From: Xenopus tropicalis
Taxonomy: Eukaryota; Chordata; Amphibia; Anura; Pipidae
Length of the DNA stretch: 64,000 nucleotides
NCBI RefSeq assembly: GCF_000004195.4
Contig: NC_030685.2
Coordinates: 51,453,516-51,517,515, forward strand
Reading direction: 5' to 3'
The notes below the pieces were generated by a model. That model was not told where the DNA came from. It saw only the letters and a program-made list of their open reading frames with translations, and made no database searches. Of the stretch, positions 22,871 to 35,746 are shown piece after piece. The translations under genes and the position numbers were made by a program. Each line of letters opens with the position of its first letter. The stretch's first letter is position 1.

Positions 22871-24272
22871 GGTGGGTACAGGACAAAAGATACTGTGCAT
22901 TGGGGGTACAAGTAAAGGGAGTGTTCCTGAACAATCCCAGAGGCAGAATGTTTTTGGCAGAAGTTTTATTTTCAGAGCTCTTTACATTCTTAATAAAAAT
23001 ATGGGCTTACAGGTGCAATAACAGTATATATGCCTGCCTTTCTGGATCATGGGAATACAGATGTTGGGTAATCTGTGGCTGAATTCTAAAACCCCTGACC
23101 GACTGACTGTAATTGCTGCAATGATGGTTCCTACACCACAGATAATAGAGATCAGAAGAAGCTTAACAGAGCAGCTTACTACCAATGTTTCATTATCAAT
23201 ATGTTTCATGGCACCAGCCTTTCTGCCTGGTTTTCTTGGCACAATAAATACTTTTCACACAGAATCGGAGTGCTGCAGCGTGTTTATCAGTGAGTTATAG
23301 TTTAACCTCAGCAGTGGGATCGGCAGCTTGCACCCAATGCTACAAGCGCACGGTAATAGTGAAGCATTTTCCATTTTTTGTCATTATCAATAAGGATACT
23401 GGTGCCTTCCTCTCTCTGGACACTCCCTGGAACATTTCAGCAGGGCTTCATCAATCCCTTTTTCTCTCAGACACTTCATGCTCATGCTTCCGTACAGGAC
23501 AACACCATTAAGACACCAACTCCTACATTCCTCAGTAGAACCTGGGCTGTAAAATAACCTAACAAGAGTCAGCGAAATCCAAAAAACCCTATGTAAGTGG
23601 AATATGCGCTGAATATTTTAAAAGACACTGTTTTGGGTTAAATAAACATGAAAAGACATATGTCACTAAGCGCTCTCATTAGCCTGTTTATGAACGCAGT
23701 TGCTAGTTGTGCAAGTGCAACTTTTACCAGCAGCCATTCAGGTCTTTGCTTTTATGTACTAACTTTATGTAGCTCTAAACTACTAATTGGTTGTTACTGG
23801 CAACTGCATTTGTGCTATATAGTATCTACTGCGATTGCAGTTGTGCAGTTACCTCTTTCATAGGTTGCATTTATTTTTACCACATTACTGTATAGTTTTT
23901 TTTAATCTTATTACCTTGCCTACAATTAATACCTCATCATATTTTGTTTATTAAAGAGCACATTTAGAAACTGACATAAAACCAACTTCATACCTTATTA
24001 TTGAGATCTTAAAAGTAAAATTATGGCTTTCTAGTAACAAATATTCAGTAAATTTTTCACAAGCTGTGCTCAGTGACAGTAGTAGGAGCAATTATTTACG
24101 AATTCCCTTACATGATCCCTTTCTCCTTCTGTGCAGATTTATGTCCATTATCACATGTCATTTATTGATCAGTGCCCGAAGCCAGTCTGGAAATTGGCAA
24201 CTGGTACATTTCAATTCTGAAGTACAAGAATTTGCTTAATGCTAGGAAGGCGTCACTCATCGAATGCAAATG

Positions 24273-24276
<4 letters not shown>
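22871..24276. other. Unassigned stretch
   Basis: Apart from the unassigned frame at 22982-23242, no gene or recognised repeat. Confidence 0.4.
22982..23242 (-). other. Unassigned 86-codon frame with one hydrophobic segment
   Basis: I do not recognise this protein. After a basic start (RKPGRKAG) it has a hydrophobic stretch (VKLLLISIICGVGTIIAAIT) and a Cys-rich end (YCYCTC). The frame ends at an ordinary stop, and a GTAAGC follows the Cys-rich end as a possible donor. The opposite strand is open too, which argues for chance. Confidence 0.15.
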
Positions 24277-24349
<73 letters not shown>

Positions 24350-24350
24350 C
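24277..24350. repeat. Compound (TA)n(CA)n microsatellite
   Basis: About 23 TA units (24277-24322) run directly into about 14 CA units (24322-24350). The frames through it, with repeated Tyr-Ile or Thr-His, are artefacts. Confidence 0.95.
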
Positions 24351-24354
24351 TGTC

Positions 24355-25919
24355 CTTTGAGTGTGTGCATATAAAACAAGGTGCACAGCCAAAGTGGTCT
24401 GTGGTTTGGAACTGCAGAAGCCTTTACCCTATACCCCCTGCAGCATAAGGGACTGAGAATGGACTGGGAATTTGGGGAAGGGGATGATGGTATAAACAAT
24501 AAAAAAAAGTTTTAATCCCATTATGTTTTGCACACCTTAATATTGCAAATGCAAGCAACAAGCAGGTGACACTAGTAAGTAGCCAGTTTGGCACACAGTT
24601 AAAATGCAAATCTGAAGGGCATGTAGTTCATACTTATCTATTAGTTGTCTGTTTGCAAACAGTTGGCTTAGATGTCAAGATTCAGACTAGCAAACATAAC
24701 GCCTGGCAAAAGTAGTGCAATAGTGGGTTAATTTATTAATTGCTCCTATGTGAGTATGCAGACTTAAAAGTAAACACTTCATTTGCTTGGTGTGTGAGAA
24801 TTTTTATTGCAGGAGGTGTGGATTATTTTTCCCCTGATACAACTGATTGGAATGTTTCTTTTAATTAAGCAAGGATTTATTAGAGAGGAAAAAGATTTAT
24901 TTAGTTCCATGGTCTTGATTTTAGAACTCTTAAGAGAAGCATAAGATAAAAAGAAAAAAAATCCTTACATAAAATAGGTCCCCTTAACTGAAATAAATGT
25001 TAGTGCATGTTAATTCTGCAAATGAAAAAACATGCTTATATCTACAATATTTTAATGTAAAAATATATCACAAAGGAGGCACTTTTAGTTTGTATTTTTA
25101 TTTGTAGTTTTCCTATACAGGTATACACAATGCTTTCCTGTGCATTGTTGGAGCAGAATAGCAGATATTCAATAGCTTCACCAAAATAAGTTAGCAATCC
25201 CAAAACATTCATTTATATTCCCCTTGACAACCTTGGCAGCAGGCCTCTGGGGTAAGCTAAATCAGAAGTTGATTATTATCTTTTATTTATATTTTCCTGC
25301 TAGTTTCCGTTTCCTTATTACTTTTCTTGACTGAGGCAAGACTTTATATTAACCCCATTAGAGCCAGAGGGCAAAGTATTGCAATGTCCTGCCAAGTTAT
25401 TAACAGTCAAGAGGCTTAAATGTTTTGGAAAGTCATGTGTGCAATTACTAACAAGAACTCAATTTGTTTCCACCTAGATAAGGAATTAGATATCACATTT
25501 ATTCAAAACACCACATTTACAATAGCAGAAACACTGGACAAATCCATTCTTGAATTCTATTTTAAAATGTAAACCTGCGAGAGATTTGTTCTGTATACAT
25601 AGCTCTAGTTCCTATCTACATGAACAGAGTCCTCACCACTATAAATGAACACTGTTTATGGCAGATGAAAAAAAAATTACTTGGTTGGCATATTCCATAT
25701 CCAGACAACAGGGAGGAACCAATCTTTGTGCTTCCTGCATATCTTACTGGACTACAAATCATGACCTTTCTGTACAAATGCATCGAGTACAGATAAAATA
25801 TCTGATAAAATATGTCAATTTGATTCTGGTCAATCAAAAGATTTATTTGATTGTGATGTGTCACTATACCTATGTGAATTTACGAAAGTGCACCTGGCAA
25901 CACTGCAGACATGAACAGG
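24355..25919. other. Unassigned AT-rich stretch
   Basis: No gene or recognised repeat. Confidence 0.4.
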
Positions 25920-26222
25920 TACAGGTATGGGACCTGTTATCCAGAATGCTCGGGACCTGGAGTTTTCCGGATAAATGATCTGTATGTAATTTGGATCTCC
26001 ATAACTTAAGTCTGCTACAAAATCATTTAAATATGAAAAAAACCTTATAGGATTGTTCTGCCCCCAATAAGGATTAATTATATCTTAGTTGGGATCAAGT
26101 ACAAGGTTCTGTTTTATTACTACAGAGAAAAAGGAAATCATTTTTAAAAATGGCAGAAGGCCTTTCGGTAATTCTGAACTTTCTGGATAACGGGTTTCCG
26201 GATAAGTGATCCCATACCTGTA
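25920..26222 (+). mobile_element. MITE with TACAGG ends, full copy
   Basis: It starts TACAGGTATGGGACCTG and ends GATCCCATACCTGTA, about 15-bp inverted repeats around a 300-bp interior. It is inverted relative to the copy at 18599-18926. Confidence 0.85.
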
Positions 26223-26599
26223 TATAGTTCTTTTCCTACTTGGACCACAACTGGCCCATGCTGTAAAATCATTATATGTGTGGCCAAACATATTACTAAT
26301 TTGTAATTCATATTCAGCATATCACTCCTAAAGTGAAAAGTAATTTTTCTAGACATAAACATTTGGAATTATTTACCTGCGTTTCCCATGGATGCATACA
26401 ATTACAGCAGAAAATGAAAAGTAGTTTAAATTGATTTGTTCATCTATGCTCCTAAGAAAAAATAACTAATCATATTGCTTTCAGTCTGTAAGCTTTCTAG
26501 TCATACTTTGTTGATGGACACATTGAAACAAACAACCTTCTTAAGGTGACCCTTTCCAATTTTGTTAGCAATTACTTTCTACCAATGTTTCCTCTAAGC

Positions 26600-26893
26600 C
26601 AGTGATCCCCAACCAGTGGCTTGTGAGCAACAAGTTGCTCACCAACCCCTTGGATGTTGCTCTCAGTGCCCCCAAACCAGGTAGTTATTTTTGAATTCCT
26701 GACTTGATGGCAAGTTTTGGCTGAATATAAACAAGATTTACTACCAAATAAAGCCTCCTGTAAGCTGATAGTGTGCATAGAGGCTACCTAATAGCCAATC
26801 TTAGCCCTTATTGGGCACCTTATGCTTGTGTTGCTCTCCAAGTCTTTTTACATTTGACTGTGGCTCACAAGTAAGAAAGGTTGGGGATCCCTG
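26600..26893. mobile_element. hAT MITE, 294 bp, with 8-bp target duplication
   Basis: It starts CAGTGATCCCCAACC and ends GGTTGGGGATCCCTG (inverted repeats). A perfect duplication CTCTAAGC flanks it (26592-26599 and 26894-26901). It is homologous along its length to the inverse of 12109-12388. Confidence 0.9.
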
Positions 26894-27270
26894 CTCTAAG
26901 CCAATCACATACACATTTTGATTCTGTGCACACTGTATGCAAATAATTAAAGGAAAACTATATCACCAAACAAGGCAGGTCTCTATAAAGATATATTGGA
27001 TAAATCAAGTCATATGTAAAACCCTGCTTCATTTAAATAAATCATTTTCATAAAAATATACTGTTTTAGCCAGCTCGCTCCTACCAATAATCTGTAAAGA
27101 AACCACTCTACAAGCTGATAAATTATTGAAAAGCACCCCCTCTCTGATCTCTCGTACTAACCCACTCTCCCCAATCATAGAAAATCCCAATTTCCCCCCC
27201 AGGTATGACTAAGGGAACCATTCTGGGTAAAAGGTATAATGAGAGCTTTGTATGCTTTCAAGCATTAAAG

Positions 27271-27605
27271 CAGGGGTCCCCAAGCGCCGGGCCGCGGGCT
27301 GCGTTCTAGTGGACCGCCTCTGTGAATATGCTGTGTGTGTGTGAAATGCCGCCTGAAGAAAGGTGCGTAGAAAAGAGTCACATCTTTATAGGCGCAATGC
27401 TTTTTTACGCGCCTTTCTTCAGGCAGCGCTTTGCGTACACAGCATATTCACCACGAATTATATATATGCACATATAAAGGCACGGAAGAACGTGTCGTGC
27501 ATATAAAGGTGCGAGTGAACGCGCGCAGCCGACCCTCCCCCGGTCCGTGGACAAATTTTTGTGCTTGACAGCGGTCCCTGCTGCAAGAAAGGTTGGGGAC
27601 CACTG
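27271..27605. mobile_element. hAT MITE, 335 bp, nested in the L1 fragment
   Basis: It starts CAGGGGTCCCCAAGC and ends GGTTGGGGACCACTG, flanked by a perfect 8-bp duplication CATTAAAG (27263-27270 and 27606-27613). Unlike its neighbours it is GC- and CpG-rich, and has its own internal inverted repeat (GAATATGCTGTGTG against CACAGCATATTC). Confidence 0.9.
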
Positions 27606-27613
27606 CATTAAAG

Positions 27614-27886
27614 GACAGAAAACTGCTCCCGCTGGCAACTATCTGCCCAGACGAGGCACACACTTTTATGGTTCAGTTGAAATATGCTCAGCTCCATGCA
27701 ATCTCCATACTAGATCAGTTACTTACCACCAACAAAAACACTACGTTACCTAAATTTACCAAGAAGTGGGAGAAGGAGCTACAAAATCAACTCACAGGAG
27801 ACCAATGGGGAAATTGCTTTTACTTTACACACAAGTTCTCTATAGCATGTAAAGCTCAGTTACCAAATATAAGAGGTCACTCTTAG
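27614..27886 (+). pseudogene. L1-type ORF2 C-terminal fragment
   Basis: About 90 codons match the extreme C-terminus of L1-type reverse transcriptase proteins; the endonuclease and RT domains are absent. It begins where the hAT insertion ends and stops after NIRGHS. Not functional. Confidence 0.65.
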
Positions 27887-29382
27887 GTTATTGTCTGGGG
27901 GCTGCCAGGACAGTGATACCACAGGACTGGAGATCTATCCATGCGAATGGAGGAGCTGCTTAGCAATGTCCAAGGGGCACCAGACAAGTTTGTATTGACA
28001 TGGTCTCCATGGGTTCTGTTTCTAGAATCATATAAAGATGAACAAATGACACCGGACTAGGGGCACTAATAGAAAGTAGATATAAACAAAAAGGTCAAAC
28101 ATCAACTGATAAAGATGATATGAGGTCAATAACGGAGCGACTGAGCAACTCCAAGTTCCATTCTCCCTATTATCGATACCTTCTCTTTCTCCCTTTTCCT
28201 GGTTTATTGTTTTTCTTGTTTTTCTCCCTCAGTATTATATCAGGCAATAATACTGTAATAATGGCAGCAATAGGAGACGCCATTGCTAAAGTTTAACTAA
28301 GTATAATAAATAAATATTAAAACTAACTTAGACAGCTTTGCTAAAGCAGAATGACGCTGTGATGGAGTGAATTTAGCTAAAAAATTTGGTTTGTTTGTTT
28401 GTCTTTAAATGTTAATTTTACTGGCCAGTAACTCATTAATTCAGTATTTCAGTGTGTAAACAGCTATGTGTATAATCTGTGTATATGTATATGTGGTATA
28501 TATGTGTTAAAAGTGGAAACAGCATTAGCTTTGGTTAACAAACTGAGGCCTACTTTGTTTGAAGCATGTGCCTCAGCTGTGCTGGATGTATGTTTTAAAT
28601 GGTGCTGAAACAACTGCTTATAGAAAGCTATGTTTGCCACAAGTGTATATAAAAGTGTGTGCATAAAACTACTTTGTTTCTTTACAGAACATTGCAATTG
28701 CATGTATAAAGTAAAGTTGAATAAAACACTTACCTGAAGCTCTCACAGAAGCCACTTCCTACTGTTGACCTCCTGCTGGTAAAAGTTTGTATTGCACCAT
28801 TGAAAAACTGTTTTTTTTCTGCATGTGATAAAAATAAAGCATAATATTTCCACTGAAGATCTGTCTGGCTACTGAACCTGCACGCGCTCAGTGACAGACG
28901 CGAAAATCGTTATTTTATTTTGTACAGTTGTAAACAATCTAAATATGCCTGACTCACTGTGACACATGAAGTGTTCATTATGCCTACTGTAGAAAGTTTT
29001 CCGGCTTTGATATGTACTGTTTGCATATAAAACTGAAAATAAAGAATTTACAACAAAAACATACTGTTTTAGTAGTATGTGCAATTGAGTAATCCTAAAC
29101 AGAAAATTGTCATTTTAAGTACTAAAGGGCACCCCCTGGCATCATACGATTCATATAGCACACAAACCAGCCAAGGGCATACATACATGTTATGGCACAT
29201 CATACAATTAATGGACAAATTCTGTCTTTTACTCCCACACTTCTTCCTGTTACAGTTAGAGCTGCATTATTTCCATTATTTCAGTCAGGTAATCTCTTTG
29301 GCAAGATTCTTTAAGGCCACTTAACATGATATAAATTATCTGTTGTGTAAGTTTTCATTCTGGGAGTATAGTTTTCCTTTAA

Positions 29383-31199
29383 TAATGTTCTAATAAAAGT
29401 TAATATAGAGAGCCCTTTATTTTTTTGGGGAACACAGAAAGATATTTTATGTAGACCAATTATAAAAATGCACACAGATACTTTTGCACACACAACCACA
29501 AAACAAATATATAGAGGGTACACTGCGGTTATTGGCCTTTGGATGTTATTGGCCTATGGATTTTTTTTTTATTTTGAACAACTCAAGGAATTATAAATAA
29601 CAAAATTACAGCAAACGGAGTTTGGAAACAAACAAATTAATACAAATACATATTGTATGACAAAAGCAAGTGTGAATCAAGATTTTCAGAATTTCTAATT
29701 ATAAAATAATATATCTACAGGATGTTCATAGTTCTTCTATGTATAATATAAATAGATCTGCTGAAAATGTAAATGTTGTCTATAATTGACTTATGAAGAT
29801 GAATGGCAATAAAGACAAGCAATACTGTGATGAGAGCACATCAGATAAAGCTAAAGTTACGAGCCAGCAACCCTAGATGGAGCAAACTATAGGCAGTTGG
29901 ACACCATGGACATCCAATACTATGGAGCCTTCAGCCTGCAAGTACACTATACATCTAAGGGAGAGTTTCCTTTTTAGATGCCAGCACATAATTGTTTCTT
30001 TAACAATTTTATGTACAGGGACGCATACTTTCGTGTTCGAATATAAGCAGGAGACAAGGCAGAATTCTGCTGTGGGGCCTCCAAAGCTATGTTCCTGGCA
30101 AAAGTGAGAACATTTCCCAAGTGATGAACATTCAAAGAACTCTGACATGAAACTGTTATTTATAAAAGCATTCTCTGAAATAATAGGTCCCTTGTGACTA
30201 TGTCTATTACCTTTATCTTAAATGGGCCAGGTCCTTGACGCATTGGATAGCAGACATGGTCTTGGGGGCTTCTTTAAAACCATTCTTATACTATAAAAAT
30301 GAAAACCTAAAGGACAAGGAAACCCTGATTTACTAGTGGTGCCAATATGCTAGGTACCCCACATTGAATCAAATCAATAGGTTGCTCTGACCTTTTAGGA
30401 AAACAATGCACCTGCTAAAGAAAAAAACATACACAGCTCCATGTCACCATCTTACTTTTGCAACAGTGGAACTAAGCATCCAAGAGCCAGGAAACAAAGT
30501 ATGCACCAGGCCTCTCTTCAGAGACTCTTGTATATTGCCTTAAGATGACAGATACAAAACATACAGTCCTAAACTATGAAGGATTCTGTAGGGGGTAAAA
30601 TGGATTCCTTAAAAGTATTCCTTCTTCTGTGCAGCCAGAGATTTCACAGTGCAGTATACCAATGCCTTCATATCTAACCAACTCCAGATGGCTGTATGAG
30701 CATTGGATCAGACCTCAAAGCTCTATGCTGACAATCTCCAGCCCTGATTTCAGTTATTCATGACTTTTCACTACTAACACAAATGTGAACATAATTCTTA
30801 AACTGTGATGTAAGAAATCAAATTCATTTTGTTTTTACATTTTTGCATTCTGTTCATTCTCTAACTAAAGAATGTATGACAGACGTTTTATCTCAATGTG
30901 GGACCTATGAGAAAGGTCATTATGTGCCAAGAAACTTATTAAGTAATGATAGGTTTTCAAACAACGAACAAGTATTGAATAGAAGTATGGGAAATACAGG
31001 AACTACACTACATAACAATATCGCTCACTGAATTATTATTTAAAAGAAAGGGAAAAAGCATGATCATCACAAACAGAAAACTGTAGCATGGTCACAAATG
31101 CACAGCACACCTCCTTTATAACATGAGTGCAATAAACAGGGCTTATGTTGAACATACATTTGTCTATTGTTTTAATTATAAAAAAATATATGAATTATG
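29383..31199. other. Unassigned AT-rich stretch
   Basis: No gene or recognised repeat. Confidence 0.4.
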
Positions 31200-31710
31200 T
31201 TAAAGGAGACATAGGATAAATGAAAAAAAAAAAACCTCTACTTTTGTAGGCAATTGTGAATAAAATATATGATGCTGGTTTCACTTTGGAATATAAATTA
31301 ATATTATTTGTAAAAATGGCCCTCTATTGGAGCTCTCTATAGATTCTCTTAGGTCACGCTCCGTGTTTTAAATGAGGGGTGGGCGTGTCCTAACGGTTCC
31401 TGCTAGAAGCACAGTAGAAGGGGAGTAGCCAATCCCAGCCCTGCATTCACAATGAAAAGACGGACTTCAGTTCCCTATCAGGCCACCCTAGCAACTGATT
31501 GGTTCTTATCCTACAGTGCAGTGTACTGAGGGCCGCTGGCTCCCCTGCACAGCCTGGGAAAGGAGGCAGCAGGAAGTAGCACAGATGGTTGGGACTAGTA
31601 GAGTTTTTGGAGCAATTTTCAATCAGCCCAAAACACTACTTTTTAAACCACATACTTTTTATATTTAAATGAGTAAATTCATTGGTATAATATTGTTTTC
31701 ATGCAATATA
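31200..31710 (+). mobile_element. Probable T2-type MITE
   Basis: It starts TTAAAGGAGACATAGG, a T2-type terminus. The GC-rich interior (about 31370-31570) resembles Xenopus T2 elements. The right end is not clear. Confidence 0.45.
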
Positions 31711-34689
31711 TATCCCCCTCACGCTAAACAGGGATGTGATAGGGAATGAGACTGTGTGCATGTATGTACTGTATTAATAGAATGCTTGGGGATAATTTCA
31801 TACACTGCACTGCTTGTCCTCATTAAAGATACAGAATTACTGACCTGTAGTTTGCTAGTTGTTACTGAACTGCAGCAAAGGCAACAGCTTTACAGCCAAA
31901 TGTAGAAGTGTTATTATCTGGGTTTTATAATGTTTCCCTTCATGTTATATGTAGAAAAAAAAAAGTCAGTTCCACAAGGTAATAAACCACACCCATATAT
32001 GAATAAGCCATGCCAATTATTTTGCTGCACTATGATTCTTCTTTTATCAGACCTTCTCCTTTTATCTCATGCATGTACACCTTAGTACAGAAGATTTCAG
32101 TATAATATCAGCACTTATGACTAACAATGAAATATTCTGTAATTGGAATATTAAGAATGCATCCATTAAGAAATTAATATGATAACCCCCAATCGTATGG
32201 AAATGTAACAAATAAATGTTTTACACACCCAAAAAACTATTTTCTTGATTATGTTTTTAAGGGTAAACTAAAGGCAATTGTCACAGCAAAAATTAGCTGT
32301 CGGTCTAGCAGTTTACTGATATGCCTTGTATGGCAAATCTTGTGCCAGAAACCTTAGTTCAAACTCCTGTGGGAAATTACTAAGACCCTGTGTAAGTGCC
32401 CTGGCATAGTGTCTCTATAATGGCTGGCTTGACTGTGTAAAAATCCTGTAATGTGGCTTTGGCCCCATGGGTGAAAAACACTATATATTGTAAATATAGT
32501 ATATATCTTCCCTTTCTTGTTATTATAATCTCTTTAAGGGTAATACTGTAAATGTAGTATTTATTCCCTATATTTGTCCTAATCAATAATTTTCAGTCTT
32601 GAATAATAGGATCTGCTTGGTATCTTCATCCCATATATTCTGCTCATACAGTATATGTTTCACCCAGCCTGATGAGGAAGTAAATAAAATGGAACCATAT
32701 TTTATATTCATATTAGGTATGACCCTGATACTGGCAGAAGCCTCTGGACAGAACCATGGCATGATACGCCATCACAAACTATTAGAGCCACAATATGTTG
32801 TCTTGGCTCTGTTGCAGGAAAGAGAAAATGTCAGGCAGACACAAACCTCTGCTTCACTTATTATGAATGCCCGACTCATTTAGACAGCACCAATCTGTCT
32901 TCATAAAACACTTTACAGAATAATACCCCAGGTGTCCACATCTTCAGCCAAGTACCCCCATTCAAATTATTTAGATGAGGATTTTACTCATTAAGACGAT
33001 AACAAATGAAATGGTTTCCAACATCTCTGTTATGGAGAAGCGCTTAGCCTTGTCAAAAGTATTGGACAGAGGATTTTATCTTTACAAAACAAAGGCATGC
33101 CATGAAATACAGAGGCAACAACACAACCCAATCCTACTTTATCAGGGGACAGCTAGGACTGCTGGGTGTGACAGAATACTCACATTATGCTGCTGTTCAG
33201 TTCACTCTATTCTCTACATGCCTATTTATCATTAACTACTGTCCAGTCATTTGTAGACAAGATGATTATTTTAAAATAAATATATATATGCTGAAATAAA
33301 GCCCTCGTACATCTCTAAAACCAAGACCTCCAATAATTCACCCTCTATCTCCTGAAACACACATTGCAATGTAATGAATATAGCATGCTTTAGCTTACAC
33401 AGTGGGGCTGCTTACACATATTCTCTGAAACCTCCATCATTTCAAAGGATTAAATCCATCACCGATAACACAAAGCCTAGATGAGGAATTTAAACAAAGA
33501 TAAGGGAAAGTTGCAGTAGACAGTGAATTATGTTGCAAGTTCACAATGGGCAGAACTCAGTTTTTTTATTATGCAAATATCAGATACAAGTCTGGTTATC
33601 TTCCATGGCCAGCACCTTGACATTTTTCCTTTGATCTATAAACAAACGATTTTAGTAGCCATTCTCAACATTCTTAATATAATTTTTTTCAGTACCACCT
33701 GTAAAATAACATTGGCAATGCAACTAAATAAAACATTCTGTTAGTTCACTAAGTTTTATTAACACATAATGGCATTAGGCCTGTGTTTAGGTTCAGTAAC
33801 TTTGGAAGCATCACCCCCTTCCCACAACGGTCATCATATGCACAGATGGTCCTACTGTACTGCACAGGCACTGACAGTAAAAGAACAAGGTTCCTTTTAC
33901 ATCTCCACTGCTAGATTTTGCTGCAAAGATCTGGCAGGAGGCTGGGGTGACTATTTTTTTATAAGCATTTTTATTTACTATATAGGCACCTAGATGGCAC
34001 TCCCCTAAAGCTGCCCAAAGCATGTCCCTGACTGGTGTACCATATAAAGCAATAGTTGTGTTGCAGTAGCTCCATGGCTATGTCCATGCATATATGCCAT
34101 AGCCATGCTCTATTCAATGCCCCAACAACCTCTTCCACATCACTGTTTGCTGGGATTTGGTGCACTTTTGTTAATGTAATGCTAATTTCTTGCAACCTAT
34201 ATTGAAGATGAGGAGTCATTCACTTATTTTGTAGCCTGGCTTACATACCTCTGTCCACATTAAACATTCACAAGTCTATTCCAAAGTGAAAGATTTTTAT
34301 TACATATATCATTGTTTTGGTCTACTTTCCAGAGATTATACAAGCCATATAAACCACTCCCTTAACTATACTAGTGAAATATCACCAATATATAAATGTG
34401 AATATCACATTTATGAGACAAAAAATGACACTAAGAACAGGATACTCTCCAAGATGAAGGCATCACCCTTGCTAGTGTGGTAAAGGGTACTCTTCCAGCC
34501 CAATAAAGAGCAACCCACCAGCAGAGGCATGTATTTGGAAAATATGTTTAAAAATGTAAACATTTAAACACACAAATGGAACCTCTACAAATACAAAAGG
34601 CACAACTTATTGTTATGCATCTCTAGACCTGATTGCTGCAACTAAGAGAATGTATGCAGAGAATTTTTTTTTTTTATGTAACCACAATA
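31711..34689. other. Unassigned AT-rich stretch
   Basis: No gene seen. An inverted pair, about 32480-32510 and 32520-32560 (TATATTGTAAATATAG against CTGTAAATGTAG), is weak and AT-rich. Frames at 32599-32883 and 33769-33993 have no recognisable domain. Confidence 0.4.
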
Positions 34690-35070
34690 GGGGTTAAGTG
34701 CAATTTATGGGGTAGTTCAACTTTGAATATATTTTTAATATAATGTAGAACATCCTGAGGAATTCATTCCTTATTTTCAAAAATTCTTTCAACTGTTTTT
34801 TCAGCAGCTCTCCAATTTCAGGAATTTCAGGAACTGGTGGCTAGGGTCCAGTTTACTCTAACAACCAGGCAGTGGTCTGAATGAGAGACTGGAATATGAA
34901 TAGGCCACAGTTGAAATTAATAAAAAATAAATAAATAAATAAAATAGTAACCTCACAGAACAATAGTTTTTTTTCTGACTGCCAGAGTAAAACCCCTTGT
35001 AAAAGATGGAAAGAGGGAGAAAAAAGGTAAATAAAAAAAAAAAAATACAATTTAAATGAAAAAAATGCCA
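34690..35070 (-). mobile_element. Degraded T2-type MITE
   Basis: GGGTAGTTCAACTTTG (34710-34725) and GGCTAGGGTCCAGTTTACTC (34841-34860) resemble the element at 11748-12435 read in reverse, including its GGTTGCNAGGG region. It carries an (AAAT)n run at 34920-34944. Divergence makes the call tentative. Confidence 0.35.
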
Positions 35071-35746
35071 GTTAAAATGAAGACATTCTACAACAACTGA
35101 AAATTTAAATTTCCAACTGGAAAATCCAGAGTGCAGTAATGTTTTTTGTCTATCACCAGCTCTTTAGGGTGACTGCAAGCAGTCTATTTGTTTATCTGTT
35201 CAGCAAAATGCCTGGTCACCAGTTGCATCAATTTATTGTTTTGTACTCCTCTACCCCGTGAGTTGCAAAATAATTCTTGCGTAAAACCATTTTATTTACT
35301 GAAGAATTATGGCTAGCCATATTTAAAAGCTTTCTTTAAAAGTTATTTTTAAATATATACATTCATAAGCAAGGGGAAATAATATAGTTCAATAAACACA
35401 TCTGGTACATGTCTTGCTTCTGTTACCTATATAGGAAACACCAAACTATTATTAACTAAATGCTTAAGATGTGGTTATTTCATTGCATTCTCTATAAAAT
35501 CATGCACATATACATATGTGAGATATGCATATGCCTATGGATAAGCCATTCCAGATCCCATGGATGTCACTGACCACTGGAGGGGACTAGTGAATAAAGT
35601 TGAAATGGTTTAGTTCTGAAAGCAGGTTGAAAATTAATAGGAGGTTAAGTATGTATGATCTGCTTCATATAATGCATAAATACTTGGTAGGACAGTGTGG
35701 CAAAGGATGCACATGTACTAAAATCATATAAAGTGGTAGCTCATAT
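35071..35746. other. Unassigned AT-rich stretch
   Basis: No gene or recognised repeat. Confidence 0.4.

Larger units (their letters stand above)
27070..29060 (+). mobile_element. 5'-truncated L1-type LINE fragment
   Basis: The insertion is flanked by a perfect 12-bp duplication ATACTGTTTTAG (27058-27069 and 29061-29072). After the nested hAT, the frame at 27614-27886 has the C-terminal signature of L1-type ORF2 (KWEKELQNQLTGDQWGNCF, then THKFSIACKAQ). Upstream of the hAT the other part reads through FPPR-type L1 sequence with stops. The insert ends in AATAAAGAATTTACAACAAA, an A-rich 3' end. A section at about 28255-28860 may be a further insertion. Confidence 0.75.
26947..29382 (+). mobile_element. 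T2-type MITE split by an L1 insertion
   Basis: The left part (26947-27069) starts TTAAAGGAAAACTATATCAC and the right part (29061-29382) ends GAGTATAGTTTTCCTTTAA. They are the two halves of one abundant Xenopus MITE of about 430 bp. The halves overlap by 12 bp, the target duplication of the inserted L1. Confidence 0.85.

Noticed and set aside
24162..24499. Frames with repeated Tyr-Ile or Cys-Val
   Set aside because: Translations of the TA/CA microsatellite.
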